From: Muribaculaceae bacterium | Lineage (GTDB): Bacteria; Bacteroidota; Bacteroidia; Bacteroidales; Muribaculaceae | Reading direction: 5' to 3' | Assembly: GCA_009775265.1 (NCBI GenBank) | Contig: VSPG01000040.1 | Location: forward strand, 1-19,149 | Length of the DNA stretch: 19,149 bases | Shown here: positions 7,877 through 15,633 of the stretch, piece by piece | Position numbering within the stretch: the first letter of the stretch is position 1 | Layout: each line of letters opens with the position of its first letter | Notes under the pieces: generated by a model | Database searches by the model: none | Seen by the model: only the letters and a program-made list of their open reading frames with translations | Told to the model about the DNA's origin: nothing | Program-made: the position numbers and the translations under genes

Positions 7877-9387
7877 CAGTATTGAAGATAAATAAATGGC
7901 ACAAGGTCCGTCTGGCGTGTCTGTATTACCATGAACAGAACCATAGTGAGCAATATGGCTTGCAGAAGAATGGGCATGGCGGTATATGTACGTGTAGCTC
8001 CAGTTGTCCAGTCCCGAGGCATGAAGTGCATTACGTATCCTGTAAAGACAGCGGCAACTATGAGCATATACGCTTCAACAAATTGCGGCGCGATACCCGG
8101 GCGGAAGTCATTCAATATCTGAAAAGCCATGTCTCCAAGCGCATCCGGTCCGGATGCACGGAAAAAAGTAAAACCGACAACCACCAAAGCCAAAGTAATA
8201 GAGACATTTATGCTCTTTAGCATAAATGTGCCTTGCAGCATTGCCGGAGCATGCCAAATGCGGCTTACTGCCTTATGCAGCACAAGAAGCAAGCCATGAT
8301 AGGCACCCCAAAGCAGGTACATCCAGGATGCTCCATGCCAGATGCCGCCTATCAGCATCGTGGCCATCAGGTTGACATGTTGGCGATTTTTTCCATGTCG
8401 GTTACCTCCAAGCGGTATGTATATATAGTCACGCAACCACGAACTCAGCGATATATGCCAGCGGCGCCAGAACTCTGTCGGATTTTGAGACTTGAAAGGG
8501 GCATTGAAATTGGCTTTGAATCGGTAGCCAAGCAACAATGCTATTCCTATGGCCATGTCGCTGTAGCCGCTGAAATCACAGTAGAGTTGCAGGGTAAAAC
8601 CAAAGCAGCCCATAAGATTCTCAAAGCCAGAGTAGAGCGAAGGATTATCGAATATCCTGTCCACGAAATTGCCGCTTATATAATCGGCAATAATCACCTT
8701 CTTAACCAAACCGCTCATAATCAGAAACAGACCTTCGCCCACCATTTCACGCGTGGCATGAGGGTCGGCAGACACCTGTGGCAGCATGTCCTTCGCGCGG
8801 ACAACGGGGCCTGCAAGCAAAGGCGGAAAGAACGTGAGATAGAAAGTATAATCAAGGAAATTGCGTGCGGGTGCAATATGTCCTCGGTATATGTCCACAA
8901 GGTAACTTATCGAACGAAATGTAAAAAATGATATTCCAGCCGGAAGGATTATATCCAAAGCATCAAAATGTCTGTCTGTGAAGTCGGCAAAAGTGGAGAG
9001 AAGCAGGTTTGTGTATTTAAAATAAACAAGCATTCCGACATTGGCTGCAACATTAAGTGCGACTATACCTCGTCGCAACCAACGGCGCGAGACACATCCG
9101 AGCCATCTCCCTAATATATAATCGGACACACATACTCCAAGCAATATAAAACAGCATTCGGCACTTGATTTGTAATAAAAATACAATGAAAACGCTATAA
9201 CAAAAAGTTTTTTAATCGTAGGGCTGAAACGCAGCCCACGATAAATAAAAAGAAAGGCTACAAAAAGCACGAGAAACAGACCGGTATTGAACAACAACGG
9301 TTGACGTGGATCGTACAGCAACAAGTTGCATAACGAATCGGTGTTTATGTTCTCTAAATATTTACTTATGTCGTATAGCAGATTCAT
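7876..9387 (-). CDS. MBOAT-family O-acyltransferase (AlgI/DltB-like)
   Basis: A polytopic inner-membrane acyltransferase of 503 residues with roughly ten or more hydrophobic segments. The MBOAT hallmarks are present: WRRWHISLSSWLRDYIYIPL with the first His (about 311), and IGGIWHGASWMYLLWG with the second, catalytic His (about 351). Also seen are the AlgI-like FPPLLAGPVVRAKDMLPQ and the DFSGYSDMAIG segment. AlgI/PatA-type members carry acetyl groups across the membrane for O-acetylation of exported polysaccharide or peptidoglycan. Two SGNH-fold proteins encoded directly upstream are the natural partners. I chose the ATG at 9387, which overlaps the SGNH gene by 26 nt. An ATG at 9477 would add 30 residues that look like shadow translation. 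The acceptor glycan is unknown. Confidence 0.9.
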   Translation of the reverse strand: MNLLYDISKYLENINTDSLCNLLLYDPRQPLLFNTGLFLVLFVAFLFIYRGLRFSPTIKKLFVIAFSLYFYYKSSAECCFILLGVCVSDYILGRWLGCVSRRWLRRGIVALNVAANVGMLVYFKYTNLLLSTFADFTDRHFDALDIILPAGISFFTFRSISYLVDIYRGHIAPARNFLDYTFYLTFFPPLLAGPVVRAKDMLPQVSADPHATREMVGEGLFLIMSGLVKKVIIADYISGNFVDRIFDNPSLYSGFENLMGCFGFTLQLYCDFSGYSDMAIGIALLLGYRFKANFNAPFKSQNPTEFWRRWHISLSSWLRDYIYIPLGGNRHGKNRQHVNLMATMLIGGIWHGASWMYLLWGAYHGLLLVLHKAVSRIWHAPAMLQGTFMLKSINVSITLALVVVGFTFFRASGPDALGDMAFQILNDFRPGIAPQFVEAYMLIVAAVFTGYVMHFMPRDWTTGATRTYTAMPILLQAILLTMVLFMVIQTRQTDLVPFIYLQY

Positions 9388-10657
9388 CGCCTGCAGTTTT
9401 ATCTTTATTCGGTTGAATAGTAGCCAGTTTTTCAAGTAGAGCATCGGCCAGCATATCGCCCATGATATGGTATCCATCCCATGTGAGATGCACGCGGTCG
9501 GTGTTCATCATACGGTGAGAAAGCCACTCCGACGCAGAACCACAACCACCGGATGCGGCATACCAGTCATAGACCGCTATATGGTTTTTAACGCCATATT
9601 CGGTTATTATATTGCGCATACGATTAATATTCGGGTTTATGGCATAACTTGACGAACGGCGCCTTCTTTGGCGGGTACGGCTACGCCTGTAGCACTCTTG
9701 CGGAGTTGTCAACAGCATTGTCGCGTCCGGGTTGTACATACGCAATTTATTGATAAGGCTTTCAATGTGCATTCGTAACTCGTCATCGCTGACTCGACCG
9801 AAAGCTTCATTGGTGCCCAAACTTATAATTATCAAGTCCGGGTGCATGTGTCGCGTATTTTCAGCAAATCCTTCAAGAGCGTCATAATGTGCATAAGTGG
9901 CCCCATTATTACCGATAGCACTGTATTCAACCCCATGATTTCCATGCATAAGTTCTATGGCTGTTATGGCTGTGCCTGGCACGGTACGCATACGCAATGT
10001 CAATGATGACACAGGTTTTGTAAGCAATACGTCTGTCAGTCCTGTCGAAGCCGATAGAACTCCGGCAAGTACGTCGGGAGATGCACTATCTACTTCAACC
10101 GAAGACTCGCCCGTGGCGAATATACACAAACTATCGAATGCATCGCCACAGGAAATGCTTATGTCAAATACCTCAGTCAATGGTTCTACAGCCACCCCTG
10201 TAAATCCGGGTTGCGTATCGTATGGTGTCTTAAGCAGACGCGATGTCCTGAAATTGCATTCGGATGCAATTTTATAATCCATAGGCGCATTGGTTCCGGC
10301 AATGCGCAAAGGCGCCGTAAGTCCTCGACCGGCCCTGCCGAAACATTCTTGCAGCCGATAGCGCGTGCGTGATGTAGAACCCTCTGCCTGAATATGACTG
10401 TCTCCTATGTGCAGCACACTTACCACCGAACTTTTCGAGTTGTCGAACGCCGTTTTCAGTCGGCTCCAGTTCGCACCATTAAGTTTGATATGATTGTCTG
10501 CTAAAGATAGGAAAGGATAATCTTTATAATCTGTTGCCGATATATCGGAACAGCTGACCTCATCTCCGAGTTCAGGATTAACGCGTATGTCAGTCTGCTG
10601 TGCAAAACATTGGCAGGCAGTCAAAATAAATGCTGTGACAAACTTTATCTTATTCAT
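9362..10657 (-). CDS. Exported SGNH/GDSL-fold hydrolase or acyltransferase
   Basis: A 431-residue exported protein with a signal peptide (MNKIKFVTAFILTACQCFA, cleavage probably before Gln20). Block I reads HIGDSHIQ with nucleophile Ser87. Block III is LGTNE (280-284). The Asp/His pair is in DRVHLTWDGY (Asp387, His390). Between blocks I and III lies an insertion of about 180 residues, predicted to be beta-rich and possibly a carbohydrate-binding jelly roll as in similar Bacteroidetes proteins. An unusual Arg-rich loop occupies about residues 324-337. Given the adjoining MBOAT gene, it probably finishes O-acyl transfer to, or removes acyl groups from, an extracytoplasmic glycan. Its start overlaps the stop of the preceding SGNH gene by 4 nt (ATGA). 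Confidence 0.85.
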   Translation of the reverse strand: MNKIKFVTAFILTACQCFAQQTDIRVNPELGDEVSCSDISATDYKDYPFLSLADNHIKLNGANWSRLKTAFDNSKSSVVSVLHIGDSHIQAEGSTSRTRYRLQECFGRAGRGLTAPLRIAGTNAPMDYKIASECNFRTSRLLKTPYDTQPGFTGVAVEPLTEVFDISISCGDAFDSLCIFATGESSVEVDSASPDVLAGVLSASTGLTDVLLTKPVSSLTLRMRTVPGTAITAIELMHGNHGVEYSAIGNNGATYAHYDALEGFAENTRHMHPDLIIISLGTNEAFGRVSDDELRMHIESLINKLRMYNPDATMLLTTPQECYRRSRTRQRRRRSSSYAINPNINRMRNIITEYGVKNHIAVYDWYAASGGCGSASEWLSHRMMNTDRVHLTWDGYHIMGDMLADALLEKLATIQPNKDKTAGDESAIRHK

Positions 10658-12069
10658 TGTAAAACGCGCATGAGAGATTCCACGAATATCGCACTCATTT
10701 CCTCCCCTCCTTTATTGTTGAGATGGATATAGTCGGCGTTCACGAGGCCGCGTTCACGCCATTCCACTATGGCATCCTCGCCACCCATGGCTTCGCGTGT
10801 GTCCCAAAACATCACACCCACATCACGCGATGCGCTTCGTTGCGCATCAACAAGGGCTGCCGTAGTCGGCAACGAGGCTATACTTGTGCCCTGTTTTTGT
10901 CCTCGGTCGCCAACTCCGAGCATTATTATGGCAGCGTCAGGATAACAAGCCTTGAGTCGAAGCAGCACTCGTTTCATGATATTTCCGTAAGGAGTATAAT
11001 CGGTTTGTTGTGAAGACAATGCATTCATTCCATACTCTATGACTATAAGATCATAATCTACCCATTCCGCAATACTCCGTGAGGTAGAAATGCTCATATT
11101 ACGGTGCGATATGCCACTATAGCCGCGCAGACTCATGCAGTCATAGCTAACTCCCGACGGGGAATCAAGCCACGCCCCAAACACTATCAGACCATCGATG
11201 TCACATCTCACGTCAAAACGTGATGTGAGACCATCCACGCTAATGCACTGGGGCTTTTTGGATGCTTCCACCGTATGCTCTATCCAGTTCTGTCCATCAG
11301 TACTCGTGCTTATGACTCCGCTTTGGGGAGCTGTAAAAATGATTCTCGAACGGCTCCACGCACCAGTATGGTATCCTCCTTTTTCTCCTTTGAATGACAC
11401 TTCCGCACCACGGGCGGCTCGGAAATATTCTCCTGGGAGTGTATGCAGACTGTCCTTTAGTTCGTTTCGGATGTCACATGCCGAGAATCCCTTGCTTTTA
11501 ATTCGAACCGTACGGCGGAATCCTGCCACGGCAGACGTCATGGGCACATAGCCCACTCCTTCACCACCATACAGATCTTGGAGCCTTCGGCGTATTGAAC
11601 CAGCGAATATATCGCCCTCTATGTAGCTGTCGCCTATCATTGCACAACGCAAAGTGCCGGATTCTGCAGCATTTCGAAGTCTGGACACAGCCACGCCTCC
11701 GCTATAATCCTCTAAAGCCATAAGACCGTCTGCACGAGGTGAAAGGAATTCGGAACAATGTCCTTCTGCTTCGGCCGACGTTATTATGATAGAATCACGT
11801 TTCCGCTCTACCGGTTCTGTATTTATGAGAATCTGTTCATTATCCGCCAATGCCTTGGACAGCGCAGGGTCTATTATTTCCTCTGTTACATATTCAGCGG
11901 AAGTACTATGAATTATGTCTGAAAACAAATTGAAATTCTTAAGTCTGTTACCGGTGATTTCACCCCATGGCAACATTGACACAAAGCATAGCGCACAAAA
12001 CGATGCTATGACCACACTCGCCGGGCTCCCCTGCTTACCCCTGCCCTTGTTGCTATTGCTGCGGTTCAT
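10654..12069 (-). CDS. Membrane-anchored SGNH-fold protein
   Basis: A 471-residue second SGNH-family protein. A basic N-terminus and a hydrophobic segment at about 17-34 (no clear cleavage site) suggest an inner-membrane anchor with the bulk in the periplasm. A low-complexity linker of about 80 residues precedes the catalytic domain. Block I is MIGDSYIEG (nucleophile Ser148), block III is EYGMNAL (Gly347-x-Asn349), and the Asp/His pair is DYIHLNNKGG (Asp446, His449). As in the partner gene, a beta-rich insertion separates blocks I and III. It overlaps both neighbours: 17 nt with the menF-like gene and 4 nt with the next SGNH gene. The context suggests it works with the MBOAT protein, much as AlgJ/AlgX or PatB work with AlgI or PatA, but that role is inference. 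Confidence 0.82.
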   Translation of the reverse strand: MNRSNSNKGRGKQGSPASVVIASFCALCFVSMLPWGEITGNRLKNFNLFSDIIHSTSAEYVTEEIIDPALSKALADNEQILINTEPVERKRDSIIITSAEAEGHCSEFLSPRADGLMALEDYSGGVAVSRLRNAAESGTLRCAMIGDSYIEGDIFAGSIRRRLQDLYGGEGVGYVPMTSAVAGFRRTVRIKSKGFSACDIRNELKDSLHTLPGEYFRAARGAEVSFKGEKGGYHTGAWSRSRIIFTAPQSGVISTSTDGQNWIEHTVEASKKPQCISVDGLTSRFDVRCDIDGLIVFGAWLDSPSGVSYDCMSLRGYSGISHRNMSISTSRSIAEWVDYDLIVIEYGMNALSSQQTDYTPYGNIMKRVLLRLKACYPDAAIIMLGVGDRGQKQGTSIASLPTTAALVDAQRSASRDVGVMFWDTREAMGGEDAIVEWRERGLVNADYIHLNNKGGEEMSAIFVESLMRVLQ

Positions 12070-13048
12070 CGTCTATCGTGTTCCTTTCGAATATATCCAC
12101 CAGCGACGCTCCTTTTGCAGATGTTTCGGACCATTCGCTTTCCGCATCGCTTTCTGCGGTTACGCCACCTCCGGCATATATACAATATGCATTTTCCGAA
12201 AACTGCGCGCATCGCAAATTGACATATGCCTTTACTTGGCCGCCACCGCCACGATACATCACATATCCGGCATAGCATCGTCGTGGGGCATCTTCTATTT
12301 TTTCTATTTCGGCGAGCGAATCGCAACGCGGCAGGCCGGCGACAGCCGGAGTCGGGCTTAATGCGTTTAGAATGTCCTCTAAAACAATTCCCGGCTTTAA
12401 AGCAGCTTCAATACGCGTGCATATGTGTTCTATTGCCCCATAACGCAACGTCTCGTCAATACCGCAATGCGGCTGCAATCCGAGCTTTGTCAAAGACTCA
12501 CATATAAATTCGGTGACAAAGGCCTGTTCCTGCTTGTTTTTTTCATCCCATTGGCCACTCCGGTCGGCAGAACGTGTTCCGGCAAGAGACATTGTGCGCA
12601 TGGTTTTGCCGTCATAGTCAAGCAGAAGTTCAGGCGTGGCACCGAGCCAAAGACCAGTATGAGGAGTGTAATAGCAATGACAGAACGCATCAGGGTAAAG
12701 ATTAAACACATCCTCAACTATTGCATTAATGTCAAATGTTTTGCCTGAAGCACATATAGCACGCATACGTACACACTTACCCCCTCGGGAACGAAGACGT
12801 CCTATCAACTGGTGTGTGCTGTTTATGTATCGGTCGTGTGGCGTACTCTCGGCCCATGGCTGCACAGCAGCCAAACCGCTGCTACATTCATTGACCGATA
12901 TATTGGACGAAAACGGAGTGTTCCACATATTGATGTGGAACTCATTGTCACTGTCCGCGACACGTATGGTAGTATCTCCGGGAAGCCTGAATACAGCAAA
13001 GGGTTGCCCGCTGCTGAAACTGCGCGCTATGTCGATAGGCAAAACCAT
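12053..13048 (-). CDS. menF: Isochorismate synthase (MenF/EntC-type, chorismate-binding)
   Basis: A 331-residue enzyme of the chorismate-utilising family, probably making isochorismate as the first committed step of menaquinone synthesis. Visible family motifs are LGATPELLL (135-143), SLAGTR (154-159), IEHICTRIEA (206-215), SPTPAVAGLP (231-240), RCYAGYV (257-263) and VNLRCA (276-281). The last two fit isochorismate synthases better than anthranilate or aminodeoxychorismate synthases, which have a different C-terminal signature. The catalytic domain is complete. The N-terminal part is shorter than in E. coli MenF or EntC, so the whole protein is compact. A siderophore role is less likely because no siderophore genes are nearby, but no other men gene is in the window either. 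It starts 4 nt after the rimO stop. Confidence 0.85.
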   Translation of the reverse strand: MVLPIDIARSFSSGQPFAVFRLPGDTTIRVADSDNEFHINMWNTPFSSNISVNECSSGLAAVQPWAESTPHDRYINSTHQLIGRLRSRGGKCVRMRAICASGKTFDINAIVEDVFNLYPDAFCHCYYTPHTGLWLGATPELLLDYDGKTMRTMSLAGTRSADRSGQWDEKNKQEQAFVTEFICESLTKLGLQPHCGIDETLRYGAIEHICTRIEAALKPGIVLEDILNALSPTPAVAGLPRCDSLAEIEKIEDAPRRCYAGYVMYRGGGGQVKAYVNLRCAQFSENAYCIYAGGGVTAESDAESEWSETSAKGASLVDIFERNTIDDEPQQ

Positions 13049-13052
13049 TCCT

Positions 13053-14354
13053 TTACACTACACGGCCAAAAAGTTCGTATGGCATGGCGTCGGTTATTTC
13101 AACATCGTACATTTCGCCGAAATTCAATTCCACACCACAAGTGCTTTTGTCTATAAGCACTTCAGGGTCTACCTCGGGCGAGTCATACTGGCTTCTACCG
13201 ATATAAAATCCACCATTTTCACTTTCGATGAGCACCCGCACAACAGTTCCTATTTTGGAGCGATTATGCTCGAGCGCTATTTCTTCCTGCAAAGCCATTA
13301 GACGGTCAAGACGCAAATGCTTTGCACTATCCGGTACATCGTCATTATAATGCTCGGCTGCATAGGTATCCTCCTCCTCGCAATATGCAAATGCACCCAT
13401 ACGTTCAAAGCGTTGCTCACGCACAAAATCAAGAAGATTTTCAAAATCCTCATCAGTTTCACCGGGAAATCCTACCATTAAAGTGGTGCGGATATGTATT
13501 CCGGGAACTTCTTGCCTTATGCGGCTAAGTAATGCGCGGGTCTCGGCACCGGTAATTCGACGGCGCATCCGTTCCAGCATATTGTCTGAGGAATGTTGCA
13601 ATGCAATATCAAGATACTTGCACACATTCGCATGCCTGGCCATCACAGGTAGCAAGTCGTACGGAAAGTCTGTCGGATACGCATAGTGTAGCCTTATCCA
13701 CTCCACTCCGTCGATATTGGCAACCGCGTCAACCAGCTCTGCTATAGCCATGCGGCCATACAGATCCTTTCCATAGTACGACAAATCCTGGGCTATGACG
13801 TTGAATTCTTTAACACCACGATTCACCAGTGCACGCACTTCCTCCACTATTTCCTCTATAGGGCGGGATTTGTATCGCCCTGTTATCAGAGGTATGGCGC
13901 AGAATGCACAGAAACGATTGCACCCCTCCGCTATTTTAAGATATGCCGACCATGACGGAGTGGTGAGTTTCCTATCCCACGGACGTACAGACGGATGCAA
14001 TTTAGGGCACAATTCGGCCACCAATGCTTCGAAATCAAATTTTCCGAACCACCCATCCACCTCCGGGATTTCATCAGGTAATTGTCGGGCATATCGTTCG
14101 GAAAGGCATCCCATCACATACACGGAGCCCACCCTGCCTTCGGATTTGGCCTGACATGCGCTCAGTATCATGTCTATGCTTTCTTCTTTTGCATCACCGA
14201 TAAAGCCGCATGTGTTTATTACAACGGCATCCCCGCAAAAGTCGTCGGCATCGTGCACCGCTTCTATATTGCCGTCGCTTAAGCGGCGAAGAAGACGCTC
14301 GCTGTCCACAAGGTTTTTTGAACACCCCATGGTGATTACGTCCACTTTTTTCAT
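13053..14354 (-). CDS. rimO: Ribosomal protein S12 methylthiotransferase
   Basis: A 433-residue radical-SAM methylthiotransferase that modifies the conserved aspartate of ribosomal protein S12. The N-terminal MTTase domain has three cysteines for one iron-sulfur cluster: Cys11 (MGCSKNLVDSE), Cys49 (INTCGF) and Cys83 (MGCLSERY). The radical-SAM domain has CNRFCAFC with Cys145, Cys149 and Cys152 for the second cluster. A C-terminal TRAM domain runs from about residue 365 to the end. The MGCSKNLVDSE start and the short TRAM ending favour RimO over the tRNA enzyme MiaB. Its ATG overlaps the ftsY stop by 4 nt (ATGA). The ftsY-rimO order is a common Bacteroidetes arrangement. Confidence 0.95.
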   Translation of the reverse strand: MKKVDVITMGCSKNLVDSERLLRRLSDGNIEAVHDADDFCGDAVVINTCGFIGDAKEESIDMILSACQAKSEGRVGSVYVMGCLSERYARQLPDEIPEVDGWFGKFDFEALVAELCPKLHPSVRPWDRKLTTPSWSAYLKIAEGCNRFCAFCAIPLITGRYKSRPIEEIVEEVRALVNRGVKEFNVIAQDLSYYGKDLYGRMAIAELVDAVANIDGVEWIRLHYAYPTDFPYDLLPVMARHANVCKYLDIALQHSSDNMLERMRRRITGAETRALLSRIRQEVPGIHIRTTLMVGFPGETDEDFENLLDFVREQRFERMGAFAYCEEEDTYAAEHYNDDVPDSAKHLRLDRLMALQEEIALEHNRSKIGTVVRVLIESENGGFYIGRSQYDSPEVDPEVLIDKSTCGVELNFGEMYDVEITDAMPYELFGRVV

Positions 14355-15331
14355 TTTGTTTCTGAATCTTTACGGCCGAAAAGCGACTCAACGAACGTAC
14401 GTTTGTCAAACACCTGTAAATCCGTGATTTTTTCACCAAGACCTATATATTTGACCGGTATCCGGAACATGTCGCTTATGCCTATGACAACTCCTCCCTT
14501 GGCTGTGCCGTCAAGTTTTGTTATCGCAAGATCCGTCACTTGCGTTGCCGCGGAAAACTGCCTCGCCTGCTCAAACGCATTTTGGCCTGTGGAACCGTCA
14601 AGGACAAGCAACACCTCGTGCGGAGCTCCCGACACGACACGTTCCATCACACGTTTGATTTTGGACAGTTCATCCATCAGGCCTTTTTTGTTGTGAAGAC
14701 GTCCGGCTGTATCTATTATAACAACATCACATCCTTGTGCTACAGCACTCGACAGCGTATCAAATGCCACGGCAGCGGCATCGCTTCCAAGCTGCTGTTT
14801 CACAATGGGAACATCGGCACGACGTGCCCATTCGTCAAGCTGCTCTATAGCAGCAGCGCGGAATGTGTCCGCAGCTCCAAGCATGACTTTATGGCCGGCC
14901 GCTTTATATTGATATGCCAGTTTGCCTATCGTAGTGGTTTTCCCGACGCCATTCACTCCGACTACCATTATCACATATGGCTTCGTACTTTCCGGCAAAG
15001 CGAAATCCTTCAACACCGAAGTGCTTGCGTTGTTTTCAACAAGCAATGCGGATATTTCTTCACAAAGCATTTCATTCAACTCGTCTTCACCTACGTACTT
15101 GTCACGTTGCGCACGGGCCTGTATGCGGTCAATTATTTTAAGCGTGGTTTCCGCACCCACATCGCTGGTAATGAATATTTCCTCCAGTTCGTCAAGGAAA
15201 TCGTCATCAATGGTACGGCGTCCTACAAAGACACGTTTGAGTTTACCGAAAAAACCCGCTTTGGTTTTTTCCAGTCCTTGGTCGAGAGTTTCCTGTTTCT
15301 TTTTACGGGAGAAAAAATCGAATATTGCCAT
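14351..15331 (-). CDS. ftsY: Signal recognition particle receptor FtsY
   Basis: A 326-residue SRP receptor GTPase that docks ribosome-nascent chain complexes at the membrane for co-translational insertion. The N-terminus is short (MAIFDFFSRKKKQE) and leads directly into the helical N domain (about 25-105), so the long acidic A domain of E. coli FtsY is absent. The G domain carries GVNGVGKTT (125-133), DTFRAAA (155-161), DTAGRLHNK (207-215), the TKLDGTAKGG motif (271-280) and GLGEKITDLQVF near the end. All nucleotide-binding motifs are intact. It is first in the large overlapping operon, and a promoter with its -7 element 28 nt upstream of the ATG could drive all seven genes. Confidence 0.97.
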   Translation of the reverse strand: MAIFDFFSRKKKQETLDQGLEKTKAGFFGKLKRVFVGRRTIDDDFLDELEEIFITSDVGAETTLKIIDRIQARAQRDKYVGEDELNEMLCEEISALLVENNASTSVLKDFALPESTKPYVIMVVGVNGVGKTTTIGKLAYQYKAAGHKVMLGAADTFRAAAIEQLDEWARRADVPIVKQQLGSDAAAVAFDTLSSAVAQGCDVVIIDTAGRLHNKKGLMDELSKIKRVMERVVSGAPHEVLLVLDGSTGQNAFEQARQFSAATQVTDLAITKLDGTAKGGVVIGISDMFRIPVKYIGLGEKITDLQVFDKRTFVESLFGRKDSETK

Positions 15332-15358
15332 CTATGTAATCTCTGATTATTTAGCCTG

Positions 15359-15390
15359 CAAATTTACAAAAAAAGCATGGCATAAACAAT
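15359..15390 (-). promoter_or_regulatory. Promoter of the ftsY operon
   Basis: TAAATTTG (minus strand, 15366-15359) fits TAnnTTTG exactly. Twenty bases upstream ATTG (15390-15387) matches three of four bases of the -33 element. Transcription would begin near 15352, about 20 nt before the ftsY ATG. The -33 element lies in the loop of the preceding terminator hairpin and the T-tract abuts the -7 box, so terminator and promoter share DNA. Confidence 0.65.
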
Positions 15391-15408
15391 ATTAAAGTTC
15401 CATGCCAT
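15368..15408 (-). terminator. Intrinsic terminator of the 52-codon gene
   Basis: ATGGCAT (minus strand, 15408-15402) pairs with ATGCCAT (15383-15377). Beyond a one-base bulge, GAAC can pair further with GTTT. The stem is followed by GC and seven T residues (15374-15368). It lies 36 nt past the stop of the 52-codon gene and separates that gene from ftsY. Confidence 0.75.
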
Positions 15409-15443
15409 ATTTTCGTAGAGTCAACAAGCAGTCTATGGGGTTT

Positions 15444-15602
15444 TTATTGGGAAGCGGCGATTTCCTGGGCTTCCTCGGCACTGCGGGCTTCGACTTCGAT
15501 TGTGTAGCTTTCGTCGTCGAAAGTGATTACTTCTACCGAGTAGTATTTGAGTTTGCGGTTGGAGTTGAGAGAGCTGTCGAATATGTTCATTACGTGGGTC
15601 AT
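15444..15602 (-). CDS. Small acidic hypothetical protein (52 residues)
   Basis: A small gene, ATG at 15602 and TAA at 15444, directly followed by an intrinsic terminator. The protein begins MTHVMNIFDSSLNSNRKLKY and ends in an acidic stretch (EVEARSAEEAQEIAASQ). The core YYSVEVITFDDESYTIEVEA reads as a strand-turn-strand followed by a helix, the pattern of small beta-beta-alpha proteins in which a 'YTVEVEA.S.EEA' element precedes a helix. I do not recognise a named family with confidence. An internal Met at residue 5 (15590) is an alternative start. Its position in front of ftsY is where many Bacteroidetes carry ribosomal protein genes (L28, L33) and DUF4295; this protein is none of those. Its own terminator supports a real, separately transcribed gene. 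Confidence 0.7.
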   Translation of the reverse strand: MTHVMNIFDSSLNSNRKLKYYSVEVITFDDESYTIEVEARSAEEAQEIAASQ

Positions 15603-15633
15603 GATTTTGAAGTTTAAGAGTTTTTTTTACTGT

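Noticed and set aside
8233..8931. Plus-strand open frame of 232 codons inside the MBOAT gene
   Set aside because: It is antisense to the conserved MBOAT core; His- and Arg-rich composition is typical of shadow translation of membrane codons.
14540..15346. Plus-strand open frame of 268 codons opposite ftsY
   Set aside because: It is long but fully antisense to FtsY, whose GTPase motifs are complete, and has no domain of its own.
15402..15617. Plus-strand open frame of 71 codons rich in Phe and Val
   Set aside because: It is the exact antisense of the 52-codon minus-strand gene, which has a terminator and a better protein pattern.
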